Assembly: GCA_905182865.1 (NCBI GenBank)
Contig: CAJJCY010000004.1
Span: 558,001 to 622,000, forward strand
Reading direction: 5' to 3'
Length of the DNA stretch: 64,000 bases
DNA from: an uncultured SAR324 cluster bacterium
GTDB taxonomy: Bacteria > SAR324 > NAC60-12
The translations under genes were made by a program, and so were the position numbers. Within the stretch, counting starts at the first letter, position 1. Each line of letters begins with the position of its first letter. The notes under the pieces are model-generated. The model worked only from the letters and a program-made list of their open reading frames with translations, was not told where the DNA came from and did not search any database. Positions 12,223 to 23,912 of this stretch are shown piece after piece.

Positions 12223-13152
12223 ATGATAGGCATCAAGGCAATTGGGACCTATTTGCCGGAAAAAAGGATATCAAATTTTGACCGTATAGAGAAGTTCGAC
12301 ATGACCGAATCTTTTATACGGGAAAAAATCGGCTTCACCGAAGTAGCTCTTAAAGCTCCGGAGCAGAAAACTTCGGATCTGTGTGTCAAATCCTGGGAAA
12401 ATCTCCTTCAGCAACATCCTGTTTCGCCAAACGAAATTGATTGTCTTATCGTTTGTACTCAAAATCCGGATGGTCATGGTCTCCCTCATACTTCAGCAAT
12501 TATTCACGACAAGCTGGACTTACCATTAAATTGTGCTGTTTTCGATATCTCTCTTGGATGTTCCGGATATGTTTACGGACTTTCCGTGATCAAATCTTTC
12601 ATGGAGGCCAACAATTTTCGAAGAGGACTGCTCTTCACTGCAGATCCTTATTCAAAAGTAATGAATCAGGAAGATAAGAAAACGGCAACACTCTTTGGAG
12701 ATGGTGCCACTGTTACTTTGCTGACAGATGAACCTGTCTTTGAATTCGGGCAATTTGTTTTTGGCTCTGACGGCAGCAAAAAGGAAGGTATCGTTGTTCG
12801 TGAAGACGGTTACGTTCATATGAACGGACGCGCAGTTTTCACTTTTACAGTACGCATAATTCCGGACAGTATCCGGGAGATGCTGGAGAAAAACTCTTTT
12901 GTTATTGAAAATGTAAACCGGTTCCTTCTCCATCAGGGAAGTCTTCACATAGTAAATTCCATCGCCGACAATCTGGGTGTACCACGAGAGCGCTGCCCTT
13001 TTCATTCTGGAGCCTATGGAAACACAGTATCCTCATCTGTACCGATGCTTATCGCCCAGGAATATGCCAATCAAGAAATGCAGGTTGCAGTTTTGGCCGG
13101 CTTTGGTGTAGGGCTATCTTGGGCCAGTACTTTGATTTTCAGAAAGAATTAA
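12223..13152 (+). CDS. 3-oxoacyl-ACP synthase III-like (KAS III family)
   Basis: IKAIGTYLPEKRISN; active-site region DISLGCSGYVYGL; HQGSLHI in place of the usual HQAN; YGNTVSSSVPM. Confidence 0.85.
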   Translation: MIGIKAIGTYLPEKRISNFDRIEKFDMTESFIREKIGFTEVALKAPEQKTSDLCVKSWENLLQQHPVSPNEIDCLIVCTQNPDGHGLPHTSAIIHDKLDLPLNCAVFDISLGCSGYVYGLSVIKSFMEANNFRRGLLFTADPYSKVMNQEDKKTATLFGDGATVTLLTDEPVFEFGQFVFGSDGSKKEGIVVREDGYVHMNGRAVFTFTVRIIPDSIREMLEKNSFVIENVNRFLLHQGSLHIVNSIADNLGVPRERCPFHSGAYGNTVSSSVPMLIAQEYANQEMQVAVLAGFGVGLSWASTLIFRKN

Positions 13153-13165
13153 ATCAGGATGTTCC

Positions 13166-14206
13166 TCAATTCAAATTGGCAAATGCATCCAGAGTAAGAT
13201 CATCAAAAAGTTCTGCCTCATAACGATGAGCGGCCAGACAGGTTACCATTGCCGCATTATCTGTACAGAGATTTGGCGGCGGATAAAAAAGATTAACTCC
13301 TTTCCTGGCTGATTCAGCTTCAAAAGCCAAACGTAATTTTCTACTTGCAGCCAGACCACCTGAAACAGAAATATTGTTAAGCCCGTAAGCTTCAGCTGCA
13401 TTGAAAGTTTTGTGAATTAACACATCAATTACACTTTGAAAAAAGGAAGCGAGGATGGGACCATCTTCTTGAAGACGTTCTGGAGAATCAAAACTTGAAG
13501 ACGAAGTTGATTGAGACTTCTCTTTAAATCGCAGCATGGCTGTTTTTAAACCACTGAAAGAAAAATTATGAGTTTTTTTGTGCAGCATTGGACGTGGAAA
13601 ATCATATACATCCCCTGTAAATTCCATAGCAGCTCGATCAACCACCGGTCCTCCAGGCATTGAATGTCCAAACATTTTTGCTACCTTATCAACGCATTCT
13701 CCAGCCGCGTCGTCAACACTTCGACCAATTATTTTATAATCAAAATGTCCTCTTGCATGAATCAACAATGTATGCCCTCCTGCAACTACCAGATGCAGAA
13801 TGGGGAACTGCATTTCTCCATGCTCGAGAACATTTGCATAAGGATGAGCTTCGACGTGATTGACTCCAATTAACGGACATTGTAAGGTGTACGCTAAGCT
13901 TTTTGCGACAGTCAGGCCAACCAGCAGAGAACCTAACAAGCCTGGATAATTGGAAACCGCAATGTAATCAATTCCGGAAAAATCAAGATCTGCCTCTTTC
14001 AATGCTCCGGCGATTATGTGATGTATAACTTCCAGGTGTTTGCGCGAAGCTCTTTCAGGAACAACGCCGCCAAATTCTTCGTGTTCCTTATATTGAGAAA
14101 GAGTAAGGTTTGACAGTATTTCTCGTTTTCCCCGTAAGATGGCAACTGAGGTATCATCAAAGGTGGTATCCAGTCCAAGACCGATTGCTGACATGTGTTT
14201 TAACAT
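13166..14206 (-). CDS. tsaD: tRNA N6-adenosine threonylcarbamoyltransferase
   Basis: GLGLDTTFDDTSVAIL, NHVEAHPYANVL, VDDAAGECVDKVAKMFG, SVSGGLAASRKLR, CTDNAAMV. Confidence 0.95.
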   Translation of the reverse strand: MLKHMSAIGLGLDTTFDDTSVAILRGKREILSNLTLSQYKEHEEFGGVVPERASRKHLEVIHHIIAGALKEADLDFSGIDYIAVSNYPGLLGSLLVGLTVAKSLAYTLQCPLIGVNHVEAHPYANVLEHGEMQFPILHLVVAGGHTLLIHARGHFDYKIIGRSVDDAAGECVDKVAKMFGHSMPGGPVVDRAAMEFTGDVYDFPRPMLHKKTHNFSFSGLKTAMLRFKEKSQSTSSSSFDSPERLQEDGPILASFFQSVIDVLIHKTFNAAEAYGLNNISVSGGLAASRKLRLAFEAESARKGVNLFYPPPNLCTDNAAMVTCLAAHRYEAELFDDLTLDAFANLN

Positions 14207-14274
14207 TTAATGTGTGAATAATGGATATCATCTATGTTCTATGATTGTCCCTCAATCCTCAATATGAAAAGTAT

Positions 14275-15279
14275 ATGAAAGTCCTGTATCGTGTCTTTCT
14301 GATAATTGTCTGCGCATGCATAATAGTCACTAGCGTAGCTGCCTTTAAAATTTACCGACTGCAGCAGCCTTTTAAAGCAGCAGACGTTCCTGAATGGAAA
14401 GTGAAGGAGTTGTCTTCCCAAAAATGGGAACTGAAATCAATCACAGATCCAGAACGCTCAACAACCGCATGGATAGAGAGACCAGAAGGTCAGAAATGTG
14501 ACACTCTTATTATTGTTGGAGGAGTGGAAGAGGGAGAAAATTTATTGGCAGGCGGCGGAAATTGGAAATACACTGGAAACACAATTTTGATGAAACAACC
14601 TGTTCATTCTTTTCTCTTGAGACATCATTGGAAAGACTGGAGTCTTCTTGACTGGTGGCAAATTCCAGAGAAAATTCGTTTAGAAACTCGTCATACTCTG
14701 GGTGCACTTAATGCCCTGCTTAATTATGTCCACGGGGGAACTCGTTCTGACCCACGTTTTACAGACAAGGTGGTACTGGCCGGAGGTAGTGTTGGTGCAG
14801 CATTTCCGGCTATACTTACCAGTTTTGCGCCGGAAAAAGTTGCAGGATTGATGGTTGTCTATGGATTCACAAATTTTCAGCATGTAATTCAACCACTATT
14901 GTTTAGTCAAGGATTAATACATTTTGATTTAACTGAAGATTCAGCAGATTTTAGCATAAAAATATCTGGAGTACGTCTGCTTTCATATATCTTGTCATTT
15001 GTCATGGGGAATATCTTGAAATATGGAGAAATGGAGTCATATTTACCTGATATTTACAAGACACCAATCCATTTTATCAATGGCACAAATGATCCTTTAG
15101 TTCCGACTGAAGCGTATCTCCCTATGTGGGAAAGTGCTCCTGAACCTAAAAGTGAAAAATGGGTTGAAGGAGGCCATTTTAATCCAAGATCCAACAAGGA
15201 CATGCTCAATATCGGCAAGTTGATGTACGAATGGGCTGAAGCACAAGGAATTCGCTCTTGTTATTCTCAAATCCAATAG
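14275..15279 (+). CDS. Membrane-anchored alpha/beta-hydrolase-like protein
   Basis: N-terminal TM segment; nucleophile-elbow-like AGGSVGAAF; NGTNDPLVP and late EGGHFNP. Confidence 0.6.
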   Translation: MKVLYRVFLIIVCACIIVTSVAAFKIYRLQQPFKAADVPEWKVKELSSQKWELKSITDPERSTTAWIERPEGQKCDTLIIVGGVEEGENLLAGGGNWKYTGNTILMKQPVHSFLLRHHWKDWSLLDWWQIPEKIRLETRHTLGALNALLNYVHGGTRSDPRFTDKVVLAGGSVGAAFPAILTSFAPEKVAGLMVVYGFTNFQHVIQPLLFSQGLIHFDLTEDSADFSIKISGVRLLSYILSFVMGNILKYGEMESYLPDIYKTPIHFINGTNDPLVPTEAYLPMWESAPEPKSEKWVEGGHFNPRSNKDMLNIGKLMYEWAEAQGIRSCYSQIQ

Positions 15280-15535
15280 TGCGTCACCATCTACTTAATT
15301 ACATCATTTACTGTAAAAATTTAAAACATCATTTACCAGTATAGCTGGTACACTGTGTTTGTTGTTTGCAACATTGTTTTATTTAAAACCTGCGATCACT
15401 ATCGTTCATGCTCATATTCCTTGTTGTTTTGGGCTAATAATTATAGAATCTAATTAATGAAATATCGTTTGAAAAAAAGACAACCCTGCGATTCTATACC
15501 AAAGACTGAAAAGTGGCTCACAGTTGGAGAGACAT

Positions 15536-16192
15536 ATGACAAAAAACTCAGGAATCATTGTCACTCTCAAAGCAGCAGCCACACTTGATGGTAAAATAGC
15601 CACTGCAACCGGTTGCTCAAAATGGATTACAGGTGAAGCAGCACGGCAAAAAGGTCACGAATTAAGGAATGAAAACGATGCTATTTTGGTAGGCATCAAC
15701 ACCGTGCTTACTGATGATCCTGAATTGACAGTTCGTGGCATTCAGGAGGGTAGTTCACCGGTCCGGATTGTTTTGGATTCAAAAGCACGCATTCCTGAAC
15801 AAAGCCGTGTTTTTAAACAGGACGGAGTACCTGTTGTAATTGTTACTGGAAGTCATGCACCTTTGCGCATCTGGCCGGAACTAGCTGATTTAACAATTTT
15901 AACTGCTCCCACTAGAACTCCTGATATATTGTGGGTACTTTCGGAAATAAGTAAACTTGGTTTGAAGAGTTTACTGGTTGAGGGTGGCAGCCTGATTCAC
16001 GCCAGCTTTATAAAAAGCAATACAGTAGATCAGCTTGTATTATTTCTTGCACCCAAAGTAATCGGTGGGCAGAAAGCTTTGTCATGGTGCGGAAATTTGG
16101 GTGTCGATTCCGTAGATGATGCTCCTCAAATGGAAATCAGCTCAGTGACTGCTTTGGGAGAGGACTGGATGATTTCAGCAATAATAAAATAA
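15536..16192 (+). CDS. RibD C-terminal-type reductase (no deaminase domain)
   Basis: VTLKAAATLDGKIATATGCSKWITGEAAR; NDAILVGINTVLTDDPELTVR; LLVEGGSLIHASFI. Confidence 0.88.
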   Translation: MTKNSGIIVTLKAAATLDGKIATATGCSKWITGEAARQKGHELRNENDAILVGINTVLTDDPELTVRGIQEGSSPVRIVLDSKARIPEQSRVFKQDGVPVVIVTGSHAPLRIWPELADLTILTAPTRTPDILWVLSEISKLGLKSLLVEGGSLIHASFIKSNTVDQLVLFLAPKVIGGQKALSWCGNLGVDSVDDAPQMEISSVTALGEDWMISAIIK

Positions 16193-16364
16193 CGTGTCTT
16201 TCCGTTCCTTTAATCTGTTATTTGTTTATGCTGTGCTGAGTGGTTCAAAAATAAAACCACCTGAATTTTCATCTAATGTCACATTTAGTTAGCATCTGTA
16301 CTTGGCATTAAACATATGTTATTACAAATCATATTTTATCTTAGTTTGTATAATTTAAGCTAAA

Positions 16365-17583
16365 ATGACAACTAAAGACGATTTTTTTAATTCTATTGAG
16401 GACGCGATTAAAGCCATTGCTCGTGGTGAAATAATTGTGGTAGTAGACGATGAGGACCGTGAAAACGAAGGTGATCTGATTTGTGCTGCTGAAGCAGCTA
16501 CTCCGGAAATAATTAATTTCATGGCAAAATATGGACGCGGACTTATCTGCCTCCCCCTTGATGCTGAAACTGTAGAACGACTGAATCTGCCATTAATGGT
16601 CGAAAATAATACAGACCCGATGGAAACAGGGTTTACGGTCTCTGTAGATCTTCGTGGAAAAGGTGTTACAACAGGAATTTCTGCTGCAGACCGTGCCCGG
16701 ACAATTAAAACTGCAATAAACCCTGAGTCTACATTTCACGACATTCACAGTCCTGGGCATATCTTCCCTTTGAAGGCGCGAGAAGGAGGTGTTTTGAGAA
16801 GAGCAGGACATACTGAAGCTGCTGTTGATTTAGCTCGTCTTGCCAAAATGCAGCCTGGTGGAGTGATTTGTGAAATCATGAATGAAGACGGAACAATGTC
16901 CCGTGTTCCAGAACTAAAAAGATTTGCAGATCATCATGGATTACTGATCATTACAATTAAAGACCTGATTGAATTCAGAAAGCGTAATGAAACACTGGTT
17001 ATTAAAAAAGCAGAAGCCTTGCTGCCATCTAAATTTGGAGATTTTAAAGTGATTGGTTTTCAAAGTGTACTTGATGACAGCGATTATGTCGCCCTTGTCA
17101 AGGGTGAATGGGAAGAGGATGAACCAGTACTGGTACGTGTTCATTCTGAATGTTTGACTGGTGATGTATTTGGTTCATTCCGATGCGACTGCGGACCTCA
17201 ACTTCATGCTGCAATGGAGATGGTGGAAAGTGAGGGCAAAGGAGTTATCCTTTATTTACCGCAGGAAGGACGAGGAATTGGATTGATCAACAAACTTCAG
17301 GCATATAAACTCCAGGAAGAAGGAGCAGATACCGTTGAAGCAAATAATAAACTAGGTTTTAAAGACGATTTGCGTGATTATGGTATGGGTGCACAAATGC
17401 TGTTTATGCTGGGTGTTCGCCAGATGCGGCTGATGACCAATAATCCGCGCAAAATAGTTGGCATTCAGGGGCATGGTCTTGAAAGTAGTGGAAAGGGTAC
17501 CACTTGAAATGGAGACCAATCCTGGAAATAAAAAATACATGCATACAAAAAAACATAAATTGGGTCACATTCTGAATATTTGA
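16365..17583 (+). CDS. ribBA: Bifunctional DHBP synthase / GTP cyclohydrolase II, one-base insertion near 17481
   Basis: [53 protein letters not shown]. Removing one A in GAAAGTAGTG restores [35 protein letters not shown] ending at 17583. Confidence 0.95.
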
Positions 17584-17775
17584 ATTTATCTGATAATTCA
17601 TTTATCGCAATTGTCGATTATTTGTTTCCCACCTAAATACTGTAACATGACTACATATTTATGCATGATTTGTGAATGTGAGTTGAGTGACTATGTTGAC
17701 AATTTTATTAAATTATTTCTTTGTTATTCTTCACGGAAAATTTCTGTGAAAGTAATATTAATTAGAGAATAAACA

Positions 17776-18780
17776 ATGACTGTAACACAACCAGAATGGG
17801 TTGAGGCCCTCAAAAAACCGGCTGCATATCTGCTGAAAAGCCCGAAAAGAATAAAACTTCTGGAAACTACAACATCATATTTGTTTCGGGCAGATGAATG
17901 GCTTTACAAGATTAAAAAAACGGGTAATGAGTACTCGACATTACCGGTCAAAGAAGCTTTTTGTCGTGAAGAATGTGCTCTTAGCCAACGTTTTAATTCA
18001 AACTGGTCAGTGGAAGTCCTTCCGGTCACTGAAAATAATGGCGTCATTAAATTTGGAGGAACAGGAGGAACAACAATCGAGTATGCTTTAAAAATGGAAG
18101 CACTCCCGGATCAGTTGCAACTTGACAAACTACTGGACAAGAATAAAATTTCAACAAATGATATGGTTGGTATTGCAACCAAAATTGCAGATATTCATGC
18201 AATTTCTCATGCAAATGACAAAGAAGCAGAAACTGGAAAACCTGAGCCTTTTCGAGCCCAGTGTAACGATTTGCTTTTTCAGTTGAAACGCTATTTTGAG
18301 GCATCCATGACACAGCCGATTTTAGATATGATCAGACATCCTCTAGAAAAGTTTATAGACGACAACAAGCGTCTTTTCTCTAAGCGTATGCGCAATGGCA
18401 GGATTGTGCTGGGGCATGGAGCTTTTTTACCAGAACACATTTTCTTGAACGGAGATGTGGTTCGTTTAATAAGTCCACAGGAAATAAATAAAAAATTGGT
18501 AGTTCTAGACGTGGCAAATGACGTTTCGTCCTTAACAGTTGAACTTACCAGATTGGGGAAGACTGAGCTGTTAGATTCTTTTGTAAAGCAGTATCTTGAA
18601 ATCTCAAAAGATAAAGATTTACTAAAAATGCTTCCAGTTTTTCAAACCTATTGTGCACTAAAACAGGGTGTAAAAACTTGTGAACTGAAAGTAGCCCAAA
18701 AAGATGAAAGTCTTGGTGCCTTAGCCATGGATTATTTCAATCTTGCTGTCAGGTTTTCAAGAGAAATACCAAGAAATTAA
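17776..18780 (+). CDS. COG2187-like aminoglycoside phosphotransferase-family protein, possible pseudokinase
   Basis: SPKRIKLLETTTSYLFRADEWLYKIKK; positional equivalent of HGDLHxxN is HGAFLPEHIF; LDVANDVSSLTVELTRLG. Confidence 0.65.
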   Translation: MTVTQPEWVEALKKPAAYLLKSPKRIKLLETTTSYLFRADEWLYKIKKTGNEYSTLPVKEAFCREECALSQRFNSNWSVEVLPVTENNGVIKFGGTGGTTIEYALKMEALPDQLQLDKLLDKNKISTNDMVGIATKIADIHAISHANDKEAETGKPEPFRAQCNDLLFQLKRYFEASMTQPILDMIRHPLEKFIDDNKRLFSKRMRNGRIVLGHGAFLPEHIFLNGDVVRLISPQEINKKLVVLDVANDVSSLTVELTRLGKTELLDSFVKQYLEISKDKDLLKMLPVFQTYCALKQGVKTCELKVAQKDESLGALAMDYFNLAVRFSREIPRN

Positions 18781-18858
18781 CTCTTGTTTTACTTTTTTGT
18801 TTAGATTAAGACGCCCACCGAAATTTATAAGACAATCCAGCTACATTTTATCAAAAAA

Positions 18859-21800
18859 ATGAAAGAGGTTTCCAACAAACACAGCTTTGCGCAGATGGAA
18901 GAAGAAATTCTAAATTTCTGGCGCCAAAATGATATTTTTCAAAAATCAATCGATGAGCGTCCAAAAGACAAGTCGTTCAGTTTTTACGACGGACCTCCTT
19001 TTGCAACCGGACTTCCACATTATGGGCACCTCTTAGCAGGAACCATCAAGGATGTTATTCCACGTTACAAAACCATGAAAGGATTCCAAGTTGAACGTCG
19101 TTTTGGTTGGGATACACATGGTTTACCTGTGGAATTCGAAGTGGAGCAGAGTCTCGGTTTAAATGGTCGGCATGAAATTGAAAATTTTGGGGAAGGAAAC
19201 TTTAATGAGGAGTGCCGTTCTATTGTTTTACGTTACACTGCTGAATGGCGAGAAACTGTGGAACGCATGGCGCGCTGGGTTGATTTTGACAATGATTACA
19301 AAACCATGGACATTGATTTCATGGAGTCAGTCTGGTGGGTTTTTAAGCGACTTTGGGAAAAGGGTCTGATTTACGAAGGAGTTAAGGTGGTACCTTATTC
19401 CTGGAGAGTTTCCACTCCACTTTCAAATTTTGAAGCAAACCTGAATTACAAAGAAATTCAGGATCCTTCCGTCACTTTACGCTTTAAAATCAATGGGGAA
19501 GAAAATTTTTATTTTCTTGCATGGACGACAACTCCCTGGACATTACCTGCCAATATGGGCCTCTGCGTAGGGTCTAAACTAACTTATTGTAAAATAAGAG
19601 ATAAAAAAAGCAAGGATTGTTATCTCCTTACTAAGAATCGAATCGAATCATATTTTGATGATGGAAGCTATGAAGTTCTGACTGAAATGAAAGGTTCTGA
19701 ATTAAAGGGAATGACTTATGAACCACTCTTTCGATTTTGCAAAATCCAAAGTGGATACTACAAATGCCTGGACTGTGCAGTTGGATGATTATGTAACTGA
19801 CGAAAGCGGGACAGGTATAGTACATTTAGCCTGTTTTGGAGAAGACGATGTACGGATTTTTCAGCGAGAAAATATATCTATTTTTGATCCAGTGGATGAA
19901 GAAGGCAATTTTATGGATTACATGGAATTTATCGCAGGAATGAATATCAAAGATGCCGATAAATCTATTGTTAAGCGCCTGAAAGAAGAACATAAAATGT
20001 TCCGCCATGAGACAGCACAACACAGCTATCCATTTTGCTGGCGTACAGATACACCCTTGATTTATAAACCGATTTCTACATGGTTTGTAAATGTTGAGGC
20101 AATAAAAGACAGAATGGTTACTCATAACAAAACTGTACACTGGGTGCCAGGTCACATTCGTGACGGACGTTTCGGAAAATGGCTGGAAAATGCGCGTGAC
20201 TGGGCCATCAGTCGAAACCGTTTCTGGGGTACTCCGCTTCCAGTTTGGAAGAGTGAAGACGGGGATGTCTGGTGCTTCGGTAGTGTTTCTGAACTGGAAG
20301 AAGCCACCGGAGAAAAAATTACTGACCTACACAAACATTTTGTGGATCCATTGATTATTGAAAAAAATGGAAAAACATATAGACGTGTTACGGAAGTAAT
20401 AGATGTTTGGTTTGATTCAGGATCAATGCCCTATGCTCAGGAACACTATCCATTTGAAAATAAAGAACGCTTTGAAGCAAACTTTCCTGCAGATTTTATT
20501 TGTGAGGGATTAGACCAGACACGTGGCTGGTTTTACACACTTGCTGTTTTAGGAACTGCATTATTTGACACACCGGCTTTCAACAATTGTGTAGTGAACG
20601 GTCTTATTCTGGCTGAAGATGGAAAGAAAATGAGCAAAAGGCTGAAAAACTATCCGGATCCTAACGAAATGCTGAACAAATATGGTGCAGATGCTGTCCG
20701 TCTTTACATGCTCAACAGCCCGGCAGTCCGTGGAGAAGATTTGCGTTTTACTGAAAAAGGATTAGTTGAAACAACAAGACAGCAACTCCTGCCACTTTGG
20801 AATGCACTCGTTTTTTTCAGTACCTATGCCAAAATCGACGGTTGGGATCCGAGTCCGGAAAATCTCTCGGTAAAAAACAGTAATCCCTTGGATCGCTGGA
20901 TTCTTTCACGATTACATAAACTGATTGCAGAGGTACAGAAAGAAATGGACTGTTATGATCTGAACCGTTCCGTTGCACCATTTGTAGGTTTCATCGACTT
21001 GTTGACCAATTGGTACATCCGCCGCAGCAGGAGACGATTCTGGAAAGCAGGTCAGGGTAACGACAAGCAGGAAGCTTATGCTACACTTTACACTGTGCTC
21101 TTTGAGTTCAGTAAATTAATTGCTCCTTTCATTCCATATATTGCCGACGGTATTTTCCGTACACTGCGCCTTGACACAGATCACCAAAGTGTCCATTTGG
21201 CTTTTTTCCCTGAAGCGAATTCTGCAAAAAGGGACCTTGATCTGGAAAAACGAATGGATTTAGTTTTGTCTACAGTTACTATGGGACGGGCGCTACGTGC
21301 CAAACATCAGTTAAAAATTCGCCAGCCCCTGCCAAAAATTTTCCTTGTCACACGTGATCCGGAAGCAAAAAATGTTTTGGAGGAGCTTTCAGAACTCATT
21401 TCGGATGAACTTAACATCAAAGAAGTCGTTATAACTCAGGATGAAGAGCAACTGGTTAATTTGAGCGCCAAGGCTAATTTCAAGACTTTGGGGAGAAAAC
21501 TTGGTAAGAAAATGAAAATTGCAGCACAACTCATTTCTGGATTGGATTTTGAAAACATCCGTAGACTGCAAAATGGTAAAAGTATTATTTTGAAAATGGG
21601 AGAAGAAACATTGGAATTGACTCCGGAAGATATTTTGATTCAACGTCAGGAAAAAGAAGGATTACTGGTGGAAACTGATAACCTCTTGACGGTTGCCCTG
21701 GACACAGAATTGAGTGAAAATTTAATTCAGGAAGGCTTTGCGAGAGAGTTTATCAACAAAGTACAGAACATGCGCAAGGATATGGATTTGGAAGTAATGG

Positions 21801-21979
21801 ACAGGATCCTCATCAGTTATCAAAGTTCAGCAAAACTAAACACGGCACTGGATGCTTTTTCAGACTTTATATGCAAAGAAACTCTTGCTAACCGACTGCA
21901 ACCCCAGGGAACACTTGATGGCACAGAGTGGGATTTAAATGGTGAGTCCTGTAAGATCAAAGTAGAACTTAATTTATGA
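18859..21979 (+). CDS. ileS: Isoleucyl-tRNA synthetase, single frameshift near 19730
   Basis: FYDGPPFATGLPHYGHLLAGTIKD, WDTHGLPVEFEVE, TTTPWTLPANM; second ORF DDYVTDESGTGIVHLACFGEDD, GKKMSKRLKNYPDPNE. Confidence 0.97.
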
Positions 21980-22106
21980 ATCCTCTCATTCCCTGCTTAC
22001 GCAGCTCATTTACACAAACTTCTCAACAGTTAATGCAACAGACCTGATAATTCATATTATATTTAATTGAACATTTGTCCGGAGTGTAATTCAGCCATTT
22101 TTCAAA

Positions 22107-22790
22107 TCAAGCATTCGATTCTTCTGTAATCTGTTTTGAAAGATTCTGTTTTAGCAGTTGTTTCATTGTATTATAAGTTTTAAGATCTTTCTGAGACAAC
22201 TCTTCTGCAATTTCAAGTGCTCTCGGCATTAACATTTCCGGCAAATGGGCTTCATCCACCACTCCCAGCTTTTGCGCATCTGCACCTCCAACTCTACGAC
22301 CTGTCAGTAAAAGTTCACGTACAGCCTGTTTATTGGGCAATAAATCCGCCATCTCGTATAGGATTGGAGACAATGGAATTTTAACGTCAATTTCAGTAAA
22401 TGCAAACCAGCCTCTGTCTGAACGCATCAGCCGGAAATCCAGTACTGAAGCAAAAATAGCACCACCAGCCAAGCAGTGCCCTGTGATACAGCCAACAGTA
22501 GGTAATGCTAACAAGGCCCAGCGGCCAAAGACCTCCTCCAGTTCTCTGAATGTCCCTGCAAACTCCTCTGCAGACTGCCCTTTTAACCACTCAAAATCCA
22601 AGCCGACACACCATGATTTTGGATCACTGCTTGTAACTATGACAGCAGAATTTTCAGAAACTGCTTCCAGTTCCGCCAGTACTTCCCGATGTGCAGACAG
22701 AGCCTCTGGATTTAATGCATTTCCAGTTGCAGGATTGTTGAGGGTAACAATGAAAATATTGCCCTTTTTTTCAAATTCTAATACTGCCAT
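22107..22790 (-). CDS. Enoyl-CoA hydratase/isomerase family protein
   Basis: IFIVTLNNPATGNALNPEAL; GCITGHCLAGGAIFASVLDFRLM. Confidence 0.9.
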   Translation of the reverse strand: MAVLEFEKKGNIFIVTLNNPATGNALNPEALSAHREVLAELEAVSENSAVIVTSSDPKSWCVGLDFEWLKGQSAEEFAGTFRELEEVFGRWALLALPTVGCITGHCLAGGAIFASVLDFRLMRSDRGWFAFTEIDVKIPLSPILYEMADLLPNKQAVRELLLTGRRVGGADAQKLGVVDEAHLPEMLMPRALEIAEELSQKDLKTYNTMKQLLKQNLSKQITEESNA

Positions 22791-22853
22791 TTTTCACTTT
22801 ATTTTATAATGTCCCGGAGTTTAATTTTCTTTGGTTGAAGATAATAATCTAGC

Positions 22854-23795
22854 TTATTGTTGGAAATATGCAAGAAGAACAGAGATAGAAAAAATAGAAA
22901 AAACAGTGGAAATGAAAGCTGTTCCACTTGATACTGACTGCCCCACATTATAGCGACTGGCAAATAAAAAAGGGTTAACTCCCGTCGGCATGGCCGCTAA
23001 CATCACCAGTACCTGAACCCAGGTAGTGTTTCTTATATCAAAAACCTGGGTCGCCAGTACCCCTACAATCAGAGGATGTATAATAGTCTTCATTATTACA
23101 AACAGAGGTACTTCCTGCCATGGTATATTTTTTCGAAAACTTACTAACGTTGCCCCGAGTGCAAACAAAGCGCAGGGAGTAACAGAGCTTCCCAGAAGCC
23201 TTACCATTTCATCCAAGGGTTTCCAAAAAGTTATTTCAAAAAAATTGCACACTAAACCGGAAAGTAAACCAATGATGAGAGGATTGGTGAACAATCCATA
23301 CGAAGCTTTAGTAACAACTGTTTTAATAGGTGCTCTTCCACTTTTTCCAATTTCAAGCATGATTGTGAAAAGTGGCACCATAATGATGCCATGTGTACCA
23401 ATAATAATGAACAAAGGTAAAACAGCCTGATCACCAAAGGCAAGCAAAATGATTGGAATTCCAAGAAGAACTGTGTTGGAAAAACTTCCGGAAAAAGCAT
23501 TGATCACCTGCTGGGAAAAAGTCCGTTGCCAGAGTAAACGCGTTAACCCTAGCCCTGAAAATAATATAATGAACGTCCCCAAATAATATGCAGCCAGATA
23601 ATTCCATGGTATTACCTCAGGAAGACTCGTAGTAGCAAGAGTACGCAGCAAAAGCATTGGTACAGCAAAATCAAAGACATACCGTGTTAGTCCTCTTACT
23701 GCAGTTTGATCAAACCATCCAAAGCTGGCAGTAGTATATCCAATCAATAAAATACCGAAAATTGGTAAAATTATATCAAAAACAGGTCCGTACAT
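22854..23795 (-). CDS. AEC-family (auxin efflux carrier-like) transporter
   Basis: ILPIFGILLIGY start; about 10 TM segments; late AAMPTGVNPFLFASRY. Confidence 0.88.
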   Translation of the reverse strand: MYGPVFDIILPIFGILLIGYTTASFGWFDQTAVRGLTRYVFDFAVPMLLLRTLATTSLPEVIPWNYLAAYYLGTFIILFSGLGLTRLLWQRTFSQQVINAFSGSFSNTVLLGIPIILLAFGDQAVLPLFIIIGTHGIIMVPLFTIMLEIGKSGRAPIKTVVTKASYGLFTNPLIIGLLSGLVCNFFEITFWKPLDEMVRLLGSSVTPCALFALGATLVSFRKNIPWQEVPLFVIMKTIIHPLIVGVLATQVFDIRNTTWVQVLVMLAAMPTGVNPFLFASRYNVGQSVSSGTAFISTVFSIFSISVLLAYFQQ

Positions 23796-23912
23796 TTTTA
23801 TAATCTTTGTAAGATGGAGCCGGATTAAGTATCCAATGAATTGAATTCATCAAAGCAACTGTCCGGTAATGGCGAGCAGTAAAATTATTGAACAGTTCTT
23901 TGAATGATTATG

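Noticed and set aside
22333-22809. Plus-strand ORF of 158 aa
   Set aside because: Antisense to the enoyl-CoA hydratase gene.
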